Source: Cyathus striatus (lineage: Eukaryota; Basidiomycota; Agaricomycetes; Agaricales; Nidulariaceae). Taken from it: a DNA stretch of 64,000 nt. The notes under the pieces are model-generated. The model did not search any database. It saw nothing but the letters and a program-made list of their open reading frames with translations, and was not told where the DNA came from. Every line of letters begins with the position of its first letter. Positions within the stretch are counted from its first letter, which is position 1. The stretch covers positions 1 to 64,000 of the forward strand of contig JAOVFP010000009.1 in assembly GCA_025738555.1 (NCBI GenBank), written 5' to 3'. Positions 50,705 through 61,620 of the stretch are shown piece by piece. The position numbers and the translations under genes were made by a program.

Positions 50705-51960
50705 GGAGCCAACAAACATTTGCATGATCATCAGAGAGTGTAGGAGGAGAGATAGAAAAGGGACATACATCATCTTTGTCGGAGATCATCTCGCCCTAGA
50801 TGAAAACGTGAATAATCTGGAAGAATGGAACAGCATGATGTTTGGCTTACTTGTCAAACCCGAACACCGATGGATGAAGGTGAAAAAAGGAGGGACCTCC
50901 AAGTGGCGGGATGTGCGGTGAGGCGAGAAGTGGAATGCTCCCAGGATTGCGTGTGTTGAAAAAATAGCTAAATAGATATTCTTCCGGTATCAGTAGAAAG
51001 CCGCAACCGCTACGCAAAAGACTGTATGCTGAGGCTGACGGCCATCAGCGCAGTCTCTCCGCGAGCTTGGAGGATCCATTGAGAGATCATTAGGCCCCGC
51101 TGCAAAGAATCCTCGACCAACTTGAATAGCTTCCCTTCGCCCTCCCGCTTCAGCCTTTTCTCGCAGCTCCTCGCTAGCCTTTCCCCACGCCGATGGACCA
51201 AAGGCTGGATGATCATCAGAAAGTGTAGAAGTAGAGACAGAAAAGGGACATGCATAATCCTCATCGGAGGTCGTCTCTGTTTGACTTGCATTCACCAGAC
51301 CTTCAGGCGCGATTAGAGAGAACTTAGAAGTGGTCACTGGTAGTGTTGAAGAAGCGCTTTGACATCCTTGACGTAACCGACATCTAGCTCCTATGGATTA
51401 GATACATTAGTTGAGTGAATGCCGAGATAAAAAGAAAGGGAACGTAGGTCAGCCACTTTGGAATTCAATGATTTTCGAACGAGTGGACATCATTCTCACC
51501 ACTTGCTTCAGAAAACTGACATTAAGCTTTCGTAAGACCATGGACAATGCACTCGCTCAACACTCGCTGAATGTATTTGCTGCAGTTTTTCCAACTGAGC
51601 GATTTGTTCATTGATGTTGTGAAAATCTTCTGCAAGCATCATGCATGTCAAGTGTCGTGGCAATGTCCTTCATCTCATCTACTATCCGATGGGAGGAAGA
51701 CCCGTCGGTTCCTTCCACCGCTCCACCAAGTTGAGTAGCCAGTGTTTCTAACAAGTGGTTTCGCCTACAGGTGAATACTTTATATCTCGACTTCACATAC
51801 GTTCGCTGTACCTCTAACTCTCGAAGAAGCTCATTGTCGACGATCGACGATCGATGATCTCTGGTCAGAGTAAGTCGGATACGATGTTTTGATTATAAGA
51901 TGTTAGTTGAGCGAATGCCAAAATGGAACGAATGTACACCAACTGCTTTGGGATCCAATA
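50705..51960. repeat. Degenerate ~480-490-bp direct duplication
   Basis: A segment near 50725-50791 (encoding CPFSISPPTLSDDH on the minus strand) recurs near 51205-51276 (CPFSVSTSTLSDDH), and a segment near 51409-51475 recurs near 51899-51960, both with similar period. Copies are diverged. Confidence 0.45.
51000..51860 (-). pseudogene. Decayed coiled-coil coding remnant
   Basis: Minus-strand frames read RSSIVDNELLRELEVQRTYV, then HLLETLATQLGGAVEG with VDEMKDIATTLD, and, after a one-base frame change near 51640, LAEDFHNINEQIAQLEKLQQ. The sense is coding-like and coiled coil-forming, but frames are broken and no start is evident. No family recognised. Confidence 0.35.
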
Positions 51961-53450
51961 TGACTGAGACTCCAGAGCTCCACTGTCCAGCTTCAACGAC
52001 GGCCTCTACCCTTACAAAGAAGGCTAGAAAGGGTTGGGTTGGGTTGGGTTTGAGCAAGCTCCAACGGACGCAGAGCCGCTGGGCGGGTGGGAACTGCTCC
52101 GCGATTTTCCTCTTCGTTCACGCAAAGACCATCCATCATCCAGTATACCTATGAGAGATACATGTAACGACAATTAGACTCGTGATTGATCAAAATTTAA
52201 TGCACCAACAAGCTATAATGAGTGTGACTTATGTAGTATCTCAATGAGGAAAGACAGCTGAAGGGGACAAAGGAATAATGAATACTTAACTAAAAATACG
52301 AAGTCATTCTAAGGGCCATTAAACGATAGCAGCGCTTGGGATCAGGGAGGATGGGATCAAACAAATACTTCTTGAGAGCGAGCGAGTCGAGCGATACGAG
52401 AGAGCGTAGCAACAGCTTGATGGTGGCGCGATCGATGATCGATGATCCTTGCTCAATCAGCGATTGATCACGTGGTGTCTTCGTTAGCCTCCGTTTCAAT
52501 TTGAACTTTGAAACTTCGATGAAACTTTCGTCCCTCCAACTTTATTTAAAACACAAACACATCGACAAAGGTGTGCGTCTCACGCAAGAACGTTCTCCAA
52601 GGCGTGGCTCGCGGCTCGCATGGAGGAAGTCCATTACAGTGCGTTGTTCTACCTCTTTTCCTATTCACCTGCGAAATTGTTTTCTCTTTTTTTTTTTTTT
52701 TCCTTACATGTAGAATCGAATTACTGTGATAAAGAACAAAAGTGGCATTTCAGAGACTTTTATTAATTGTTGGACTCCGACCAAGCTTCTCAAAAATGAT
52801 TGGTTTATTGACTTACTGAATGGTGGGTGAGTTGTCGTGATCTACTGCTACTCAAGTGCTAAAAACTAAAATCGTATTCGTGCTTAGTGTTCATCTTGAC
52901 GGGAAAGATTGCTTACGTCTTGTCATATTCTACAATCAATAAATATTGTAGATCCTACTACACCTGCGCGTTGGTCCCTGTATTTATTTTGGCATCACTT
53001 AAGTAGTTATGAATGGCATTTCACTGCCCGATACAGTTATTCATTTACTCATGATCTACTTCTTCATACATACTTGTAAAGCAGCTTTGGGTTCTAAGGG
53101 AGGTTGGGTGCACCACCAGTACCCGTGGCCACTACTGTGAGCGTCATTTATCTAGATTTAATCATCAATGACAATATTTATTTGCTAACTATTTCAAATT
53201 CAATATCAAAGGTTAATGATAATTCAGGGGAATCTAGGCTTGTTTCTCTGGTGGAAAGTTCTCCGAGTCTGTCGAGTCCAATTATCCGTTGAACATTAAA
53301 GTAAATATTTAGTTGGTGGAGGAAGAATTAGATGGCGGAGCGGCTGTTTCAGGGTGCGATGACGGTGCAACTGTTACTTAATCTGACTTGAGTTGTGGAA
53401 TTTGGTGTATCAATGCTGGGACTGAGGTGCTGAAGCATGCAGAAGGTAAG

Positions 53451-54215
53451 TGTTACGTACCGATTCTCTTCCTGCTTAGAAGTGGTTGCGAAGACACCCG
53501 GAGGGTGTGGGAGAACTATAACGGAAACCCGAAGTAAGTACGGGTGCGGAAACGTAGAGCGGGAGTGCGGAAAGAACCGTGGCTTCAGCTTGTGTGCTGC
53601 GCCGCCTGGATATCCCCAGGGAATGGTTCGTATTTCGAGTAAGATGATATGTAACAAAGGAAGACGTTCTAGAGTATAAGAGAAGGCTTCGCCACTACAC
53701 TAGGTAGCGGGAGAGAAACCGAAGGAAAACCCGGAGCGGGTTTCGGAACTTAGAGTAGGAAGAAAGTGTACAGAGTTGATACGAATACTAAAGACTACCT
53801 ATTACATCTGGAAGACTACTTATACTAAGTAGGAACCTGTAGATACGAATGTAGAAGTATTATACAAAGGACAAGTCAAAGGAGTAAGTAGGAAATGAAG
53901 TCTTGGCAAAGCGGAGTAGGGGCGCAAATGACGCGCTCAGAATGAAGAATAAGGAACTAATCTACAAAGGCCATAATGAAACGTATAAGTAGGAATGGAA
54001 GGGAGGAGTAATAGAATGATGACGCGGTGAGGCCGTCATAAGAGAAAGTACGTATCCGGGATACCCGATAGAAAACCCGACGGGTTCCGGGTACGTTCCC
54101 GGGCGGGAACGTCGGGAAGTATAAACCCGAAGCGGGTACATTCCGGGAATGGACCGGGTATGTTGGAAGGTCACGTGAGAACGTCGGCACGATGTATCCG
54201 GACATGGATATAACA
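53451..54215 (-). repeat. 3' LTR (element orientation)
   Basis: 765 bp, TGTTA..TAACA ends, nearly identical to the copy at 60855-61620. Being upstream of the plus-strand ORF at 54358, it could also supply that gene's promoter. Confidence 0.95.
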
Positions 54216-54218
54216 GTA

Positions 54219-54228
54219 TCCCCCTTTT
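54219..54228 (-). other. Polypurine tract
   Basis: Minus-strand AAAAGGGGGA a few bases before the 3' LTR, the normal place for plus-strand DNA priming in LTR elements. Confidence 0.7.
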
Positions 54229-54357
54229 AGGGCCGAGCCCACGAGGTCATACTGTGTGCGAGAAAATATAACTAAAAATAATACGAGAAATCCTATTGGT
54301 CAGTAGATGTTCAAATAAGAGAACATATGCGCATCTGATTCCTTTCTAACCCCCATC

Positions 54358-55484
54358 ATGGATAAGAGTGTCAATCTAGCAAATATTTCTTCGGAAGATT
54401 ATGCTGCTTTCCTAGCCTATCGTGCGGCCAACCAACAGTCAGAAAATTCGACTCCAGCATCCCGGAGTAGTTCCGGAAAGCCGAGACCAAAGCCGAGGCC
54501 TATAAATCCGGCTCCAAGGCGGGAGAACACGCCTTGCACGTAGCTGTTCCACCGGCAACACTTCCCTCTGTTCGTTCCGGGACGGCGGCAAATGCGGTTA
54601 CGCCGCGGGTCGTAAATCCGACGGAGACGAGTGTCGGGAGTGGGTCGGAAGCGTCGGGAGACGTGACGGGTTCTGGATATGAGGCGGAAAGTGGTGGAAA
54701 CATAGGAAATAGTAAGGGTAAGGGTACAGATGATTCTGGGGAGCCAAAGGAACTACGATACTATCATGATGTGCCTTGCATAAACTGTCAGGATCGGGGA
54801 ACTGAGTGTTATCGCTTGAGGGAGTCAAACAGGTGAGTAAAACATGATTATCGGTCTGTATAGTTTATAGGAACTCCCTGTAGTGCTTGCGTTGCTTGCG
54901 GGGTGCTTAAGGGAAAATGTTCCCTTAGCACTCGAGGCCGGAACAAAGCCGGAACAAGTCCCGTTCCATCCGGTCCTTCGGAACACTCGGATACTCACAT
55001 GGGTCCCCCATCCGTTGCGCCATCTCGCCAGTCGTCTCGTCAAAGCATGAAGCGGGCTCGGATCGACGACACGGATGATGAGTTTATCCGTCCTTCATCC
55101 GCAGTAGCGGGTCCATCGTTCCGATCCTCTAGTGCAAACGATTCTGCTAATCTGGTCTCCTTGTCCACTTCCATGAATGTCGCAACATCCATCCTAAGCG
55201 CGATGCGGCTGCAGAACGATACTATCATCTCTTTGCAAAGGGAGATGATCACTCAACTCGGAAACCTCGCGGATACCAATCGTAAAGTGGTAGGCGAACT
55301 TGGTAAGTTGTCGCGAGTAGTTGCCGAAGTATCCAAGCACGTCGTCCATGTTTCCAACATCGAAACCCTGCTCGCGGAACGCCTCCGGGATCCGGATGCG
55401 TACGAGGAAGTTGTTACGGGTTCCGGGATTGCGTCGGAAGGTGAAGTAGGAGCTCGGGTCGAGTCGCAGACGCAGAGGGAGTGA
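54358..55484 (+). CDS. Antisense accessory ORF with Zn2Cys6-like cluster
   Basis: Lies on the strand opposite to gag-pol, between pol and the 3' LTR. It opens MDKSVNLANISSEDYAAFLA and runs toward pol. A GTGAGT..TGTAG intron (54833-54883, 51 nt) joins two half-motifs: C-x2-C-x6-C (CINCQDRGTEC) and, after splicing, C-x2-C-x6-C (CVACGVLKGKC), nine residues apart; this spacing matches the Zn(II)2Cys6 fungal DNA-binding cluster, although the usual basic residues of the first loop are few. A Ser/Pro-rich linker with KRARIDDTDDEF follows, then a coiled coil (about 100 residues) and an acidic C-terminus. A frame change of one base is needed between about 54480 and 54540, so this copy may be broken. 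Function unknown; regulator or captured host gene are inferences. Confidence 0.6.
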
Positions 55485-55607
55485 TGGAAATGGTCGTAAC
55501 ACGTTACCAAAGAATTAATGTACTTTGTCTCGCTTTTTGGATGTTATTCGTTGTTTTTGGTTTTTGTATAAGGTGAAACTGCAAGCGGATAATAAGTAAC
55601 GTGAAAT

Positions 55608-58600
55608 TTAAGAAATAGGAGTAGGGCCGGGCTTATCCGGATAGCGGGAGTGGAACTCTTCAATGATATCCATAGCGTGTTCCAGTTCCGTGGCTGGAAG
55701 CCATGAAAACTCTTCATCGGTCCCTTCATACCCTAGCCAGCGTACATAGTACCTCAGTTTGCAACGCAAACGACGATCCAGTTTAGAGTCCAAGATTTCC
55801 GAGACCTCGTATTCAATATCACCATCAACCTGGACAGGTGGTGGTGGAGGAATAATGCGATCTGGGATAGTATTTTCAGTATTGGGTTCAAGCATGGATA
55901 CATGGAATACTGGGTGGACTGCACGAAATTGTTCTGGAAGGCGCAAGGTACGCGAATGCGATCCGGCAAGTGCGATGACTTCAAAAGGTCCTAGGAACTT
56001 TTCTGCAAGTTTCCGGGATGGTCGGGTTGTCCGGAAGTACTCGGCTTTAACGTATACCTTTGTCCCGACAGGGAATGCGGGTGCGGGTTTGCGACGCGCA
56101 TCGGCGGGTGCTTGATAACGTTTCTGCGCACTGAGTATTTCGGTCCGAAGCATCTCGTGAAGTTCCTCGAGGTTTACTGCGAAGTGCCGGGCACGAGCGG
56201 AAGTGAGATCACGTTCCGGATGTATCGCAAGGTTCGGGTGATAACCCTTGTTTGCGTAGAACGGTGAAATTCCTGTGGTTGCGCTCGGTGCATTATTGTA
56301 AGCAAATTCAGCAAGAGGTAAGAGATCACACCAGTTATCCTGCTGGTAGTTGCAGTAGGCCCGAAGGTATTGTTCCAGAGTTTGGTTTGTGCGTTCCGTT
56401 TGGCCGTCGCCTTCGGGGTGATAACCCGAGGTGAAATGTAAAGTGATGTCGAGGGCTGTACCGAGGGAACGGAAGAAATGCGACACAAACTCGGAACCAC
56501 GATCGGAAGTGATGTGTTCCGGGACTCCGTGCTTGGAAAAGACATGAAGTACAAATAGAAGCGCAAGGTCGGAAGAAGAGCAAGTGGTATGAGTGGGAAT
56601 GAAGATAGACTGCTTGGAGAAACGATCCACGATAACGAGTATAGAATCATACTTGGAAGCCGATGATTTTGGAAGTTGATCTATGAAATCCATAGATATC
56701 GAATGCCATGGGCGTCCGGGAACCGGAAGTTGTTTCAGGGTTCCGTACGGGCGGTGGCGCTGTGGTTTAGAACGCATGCAAGTATTACAAGACTTACAAT
56801 AGTCCTTTACAAACGTCCGTATAAGCGGCCAAGTATATTCGCGTCGAATTAGCTCGAGGGTCTTGTTCTGTCCAAGGTGTCCTGAAAGCGGGTGGTCGTG
56901 TTTGTACTGTAAAACCCGAAGCCGAAGGGTTCCGGAGTCCGGAACATAGATCCGGTTATCTAGACGGAGGAAACCGTCCGGGGTTACAGTCCAACGATTC
57001 TCGGGAGTCCGCATTCGGATAACTGCGACCGGGTCATTAGGGAGAGCTGATAATATGTCAGTATGTAACTGTTCAATGTCCATGATGATACTAGCGCGAA
57101 GAGCAGGTACAATAAGTGAGGTTGCTCGGAGAGAAGTGATAAGCTGTTCCTGTGTGAACACTGGACGATAGTTATGCGGATTGACCTTAGCGTAGTCGCT
57201 ATCCCCCTCTTTAGGGTAGACGTCCCATCGTCTAGTCAGAGCATCCGGCTTCGCCCCGAGTTTTCCGGGTCGAAAGCGGATAACTAGATTGAACTGGGAA
57301 AGATACTCGGACCATCGGGCTTGTCGTCGGGACAAGATCTTGGTTGTGGAAAAGTATTCCAAGTTCTTGTGGTCTGTGACGACGTCAATGGGTGAACCGG
57401 AACCTTCCAGGTAATGACGCCAGACTTGGAATGCTTCGAAGATAGCAAGCAATTCCTTGTCATGGGTGTCGTAGTTTAACTCGGGAGGTGTAAAGGTTCG
57501 TGAGTGGAAAGCGATAGGGTGAATCTCGCCATCATCGGAAACTATAGACAGGATAGCAGCCAACGCGTAATCCGAAGCGTCGGTTTCCACGATGAGCTGC
57601 TTGTCGGGAACCCAATGGGTAAGAATGGGTGCCGACGTGAAAGCGTCCTTAAGTTCAGTGAAAGCGGAACGGCATTTTTCCGAGAAGTTCCACGGATTAC
57701 CCTTCCGGGTAAGGCGGGTGAGCGGAACAACTATGTCGGAATAGTTGTATATAAAACGCCGATAGAAATTAGCGAACCCAAGGAAGGATTGAATGTCTTT
57801 TACTTTCCTTGGTTCCGGCCATTCTTGAATAGTCTTCACCTTTGTTGGAGACATGGTGAGACCGTTGGGCGATAGTATATATCCGAGATATTCCACGGAT
57901 TCCGAGTGGAACTCACACTTATCCGCGCGCGCGTACAACCCGTGCTTCCGGAGTCGACGCAAAACTTCCCTGACATGTTGGCGATGCTGCGCAAGGTTAT
58001 CAGAGTATATAAGGATGTCATCCAAATAAACTATGACGCACACATCAAGAAGGTCTTTGAAAACATCGTTCATGAAGCGTTGGAAACCCGCGGGTGCATT
58101 GGAAAGTCCGAAGGGCATGACTAGCCATTCAAAGGATCCATAGCGAGTCCGGAAAGCGGTTTTCCATTCATCGTCCTCGGCAATGCGGACCAGGTGGTAC
58201 GCATGACGCAGGTCGATCTTGGTGTAGATACGGGCGCAGACGGGGACTGTCGAGCAAATCTGAAATGAGTGGCAAAGGATAACGATCCTTTTTAGAAATA
58301 GCGTTCAACCCGCGGAAATCCACACAAAGCCGAAGCGATCCGTCCTTCTTGCGGACAAAAAGGACGGGAGCCCCGTGCGGAGAGCGTGAAGGTTGAATAA
58401 ATCCGATCCGGATATGTTCATCGATGAATTCCCGAAGAGCGGAAAGCTCGGATTGGGAAAGGGAATAGATCCGACCTACAGGAGGTGAAGCACCTTCTTC
58501 TAGGTTGATCTTTAAGTCGTAGGGACGGTGAGGGGCAAGTGTATCTGCCCGGGACTTGCTAAATACATCAGCAAACTCGTGATACTCAGACGGTATTGAA

Positions 58601-59309
58601 GAGAGATCCGGAGCTTCCTCTGGATTGAGGGCAGCGGCGGAAGCGACAGCACCAAGCTGGATACGGAAAGTCTGTGCTCCCTCTAAACGGCATGCACGCG
58701 AGAAGGCGGCACCGTTTATTAGCGAAATGCTAGGAGGAGGTGGCAGAGACTCATCAGAGGTGACCGGAGATGGATCCTCGGAAGCGGAACCTGGTTCCGA
58801 GATCCCGGATTTGAGCGGAAGTTGCTCGGAAGTGTCTGGAGTCCGGAATGTTAATGAGCCCGATACCCAGTCAATCAACGGATTGAAGCGGGTGAGCCAA
58901 TTGTATCCTAGGACTGCAGAACACACGGAATCAAGAGGTGTCACATAGAGTTCGACTGTAATACATTCACCGGTAGGGAATAGTACAGGCAGTGTAACGA
59001 ACTCGGTTATAACATGATTGGTGGTGCCATCGAAAAGTCTGAGAGCGATAGGTGGAGTAGGTGAGGTAGGAATAGCATGTGTCCGAACGAAAGATGAATC
59101 CATAAAACAATGGGTAGAACCCGAATCGACTAGAGCGCTATATGAAACTGTACAGGGTGTAGGGAGAGCATGGATGGTACTACAAAGTGGAATATGAAGG
59201 GCATTGGGGTCGGAAAGAGCGGAAGCGTTGAGTCTTACCTGCATCGGCTGCGCACAAGGGGGAACAACGCGGTCCTCGGCTTGTGTGGTGTCCAGAGGAC
59301 CGCTCCCTA
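55608..59309 (-). pseudogene. Ty3/gypsy pol polyprotein, RT frame interrupted
   Basis: Read in the -1 frame relative to gag. Order: aspartic protease ([10 protein letters not shown], near 59130), RT ([10 protein letters not shown] near 58315; catalytic YLDDILIYS near 58015), RNase H (VETDASDYALAA near 57575), integrase (zinc finger H..H..CKSCNTC near 56800; DDE residues in SMDFIDQLP, SDRGSEF and HPEGDGQTERTN), and a C-terminal chromodomain (KLRYYVRWLGYEGTDEEFSW near 55740). The frame that carries the protease and the start of RT stops at 58168, and the rest continues in another frame; the break lies around 58235-58245, just after DLLDSPRL. This is not a usual place for programmed frameshifting, so this copy looks inactivated by a small indel. 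Confidence 0.9.
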
Positions 59310-59316
59310 TTTTTTC
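59307..59316 (-). other. Putative -1 ribosomal frameshift site at gag/pol
   Basis: Minus-strand CGAAAAAATAG: the gag stop TAG follows two in-frame AAA codons, and the pol frame is exactly -1 and open through this point. A slip on A-AAA-AAA would fuse gag to pol. Confidence 0.55.
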
Positions 59317-60818
59317 GAACCCGAAGCCGGGTTGGAAAGAGGCGCGGACCTGCGGGTCGAGGGACCCGCAGAAGCCGACGTAGGAGCCGAAGCGGATATT
59401 CCGGATGCCCGGGCTCTAGCCGCGGAAGAGGCAGAGCGGGGACATTCTTTGGCGCGATGCCCCGGATTACCGCAGAACAAGCATAGATTGTTGTCCATGC
59501 GACGCTGACGTTCTTGTGGCAAAAGTTTGCCATCTCGACCAACCTTGTCATTCAATTCCGGCCTCCGCTGTTGGGGAGGCTGCGAGGAACGAGGTGGGTG
59601 ACTACCAGCACGGTGGGGATAACTCGGACGTGGCGCATATTGACCCGAAACGAGGCGGGAAGGCGCCGGGGTGACTGCGGAGCGGTTTGTAGTAGCTCTA
59701 ACAGAGCTATCCGGAACCCGCGGACCCCGAGGCTGGTGGGATTCCCGCGTACGCTCGGACTGGCGTTCCCAGTACCGACTATCGATCCCTTGAGCTAGTT
59801 TAATCATCCCGCGCTTTGTGGTAGGTTTCCCAACATGAGAGATCTCATCCTTAATGCGACCCGGAAACCCGGAATAGAGTCGGTGGCATAAGGACTTATC
59901 ATCCCAGTCGGTGCGCTGTGCAAGCCTGTTGAACTGTACAAGATACTTGGACAGTTTCTGTGAATCCTTCATAACGAGGACATCCAGATCATTCTCGGCA
60001 TCCCCTTCCGGGTTCGCTAACCCGAAGTTATCCTCTAGCATGACGACGAAAACCTCCCAAGAGTGAAGGAACTCATCATCAGCATAGGGATTGGAGAGGG
60101 TCGGCATAACGAGCTGAAGCGCGGTATCCCGAAGATATGCGAGAGCGAAGTTGACTTGGGAGTGTCCATCCGAGTATTGGGAAGGATTATTCCGGAAGTA
60201 AATTTGGCATTGAGTAATGAACTGCTCCAACTTCTCAGCACTGGAACCATCAAAAGTATCTGGCTTTTGAACGTTGCGTTCCCGACGTGTTCCCGATGTA
60301 CCCCGGGCGGATTCCGCAACTCTCAAAAGAGCTTCGGCAAGCCGGTCTTCCCGGGAGTGGCGCGCAAGAGGTGTGCGCCTGGGATTGTCGACATCATCCT
60401 CATCACCATCATCTCCTGAGTCTGAGGATGGTGGAGACGGAGGATTGGGCTGAGAAGGAGGTGGAGGTGGCGGTCCAATGGTACCACCATCAGAGCCGTG
60501 ACCCTCGGGAGTGTCCCGGTCTGCTGCGACTGTACCGTATGGCGGTGGAGTGCCATCCGGAGGAGCCTGAGCAGATCCGAGGTTCCCGGCTGCAGGAACA
60601 GAAAGTAGCTGAGCGGAAGTCGAGGGTGGACCCAGGAAAGTAGCACTAGGAGGTGGTGCTGGGCTGGGTGTAACCCGAGACGGTGTAGAAGGTAGAGAAC
60701 CTGAAGTACTCCGTGGAGGCTGTTGCCTCGTAGCTGCACGGGTGGCACGAGCACCCACAGCATTGGTATGACTAGCGGTATGCGCTGTGCGAGTAACCGA
60801 AGTCCCAGTTGGAGCCAT
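59307..60818 (-). CDS. Ty3/gypsy Gag with CCHC zinc knuckle
   Basis: 503-residue structural protein. The N-terminal third is Ala/Ser/Pro-rich with a proline run and acidic stretch; the capsid-like core (about 170-330) includes [20 protein letters not shown] and [21 protein letters not shown] sequence; the C-terminal region holds one CCHC knuckle ([14 protein letters not shown], about residues 447-460). It ends SGSKK followed by a stop at 59307-59309 directly after a run of six A on the minus strand. Start ATG at 60818 is about 40 bp inside the 5' LTR boundary. Confidence 0.93.
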   Translation of the reverse strand: MAPTGTSVTRTAHTASHTNAVGARATRAATRQQPPRSTSGSLPSTPSRVTPSPAPPPSATFLGPPSTSAQLLSVPAAGNLGSAQAPPDGTPPPYGTVAADRDTPEGHGSDGGTIGPPPPPPSQPNPPSPPSSDSGDDGDEDDVDNPRRTPLARHSREDRLAEALLRVAESARGTSGTRRERNVQKPDTFDGSSAEKLEQFITQCQIYFRNNPSQYSDGHSQVNFALAYLRDTALQLVMPTLSNPYADDEFLHSWEVFVVMLEDNFGLANPEGDAENDLDVLVMKDSQKLSKYLVQFNRLAQRTDWDDKSLCHRLYSGFPGRIKDEISHVGKPTTKRGMIKLAQGIDSRYWERQSERTRESHQPRGPRVPDSSVRATTNRSAVTPAPSRLVSGQYAPRPSYPHRAGSHPPRSSQPPQQRRPELNDKVGRDGKLLPQERQRRMDNNLCLFCGNPGHRAKECPRSASSAARARASGISASAPTSASAGPSTRRSAPLSNPASGSKK

Positions 60819-60854
60819 GATAAAGAGATATCCAAGGTATCAGTATTCGTATAC

Positions 60855-61620
60855 TGTTACGTACCGATTCTCTTCCTGCTTAGAAGTGGTTGCGAAGACA
60901 CCCGGAGGGTGTGGGAGAACTATAACGGAAACCCGAAGTAAGTACGGGTGCGGAAACGTAGAGCGGGAGTGCGGAAAGAACCGTGGCTTCAGCTTGTGTG
61001 CTGCGCCGCCTGGATATCCCCAGGGAATGGTTCGTATTTCGAGTAAGATGATATGTAACAAAGGAAGACGTTCTAGAGTATAAGAGAAGGCTTCGCCACT
61101 ACACTAGGTAGCGGGAGAGAAACCCGAAGGAAAACCCGGAGCGGGTTTCGGAACTTAGAGTAGGAAGAAAGTGTACAGAGTTGATACGAATACTAAAGAC
61201 TACCTATTACATCTGGAAGACTACTTATACTAAGTAGGAACCTGTAGATACGAATGTAGAAGTATTATACAAAGGACAAGTCAAAGGAGTAAGTAGGAAA
61301 TGAAGTCTTGGCAAAGCGGAGTAGGGGCGCAAATGACGCGCTCAGAATGAAGAATAAGGAACTAATCTACAAAGGCCATAATGAAACGTATAAGTAGGAA
61401 TGGAAGGGAGGAGTAATAGAATGATGACGCGGTGAGGCCGTCATAAGAGAAAGTACGTATCCGGGATACCCGATAGAAAACCCGACGGGTTCCGGGTACG
61501 TTCCCGGGCGGGAACGTCGGGAATAGTAAACCCGAAGCGGGTACGTTCCGGGAACGGACCGGGTATGTTGGAAGGTCACGTGGGAACGTCGGCACGATGT
61601 ATCCGGACATGGATATAACA
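60855..61620 (-). repeat. 5' LTR (element orientation)
   Basis: 766 bp, nearly identical to 53451-54215. No tRNA-complementary primer site starting with TGG is seen directly next to it; the adjoining internal sequence begins GTATACGAATACTG. Confidence 0.95.

Larger units (their letters stand above)
50056..53450. other. Decayed, repetitive stretch left of the retroelement
   Basis: No intact gene. Minus-strand frames at 50.4-50.8, 51.0-51.3 and 51.4-51.9 kb look like broken remnants of one family. A minus frame without ATG at 52290-52499 is unassigned. Runs of GATCGATGATC-like sequence occur at 51.84-51.86 and 52.43-52.45 kb. Confidence 0.4.
53451..61620 (-). mobile_element. Ty3/gypsy LTR retrotransposon with chromodomain
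   Basis: 8.17-kb element on the minus strand, bounded by LTRs of about 765 bp (53451-54215 and 60855-61620) starting TGTTA and ending TAACA. The LTRs differ at only about seven positions by my reading, so the insertion is young. Gene order (minus) is gag, then protease, RT, RNase H, integrase and chromodomain, the Ty3/gypsy (Metaviridae) order. A polypurine tract (AAAAGGGGGA, about 54219-54228) abuts the 3' LTR. Gag and pol overlap with a frame change; the RT region has a second frame break. A plus-strand spliced gene lies between pol and the 3' LTR. The 5-bp flanks (GTAAG, GCAAC) do not match. Confidence 0.95.

Noticed and set aside
52290..52499. Minus-strand 69-codon frame with basic N-terminus
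   Set aside because: Begins with TTG only, no ATG, no family and no splice partner seen.
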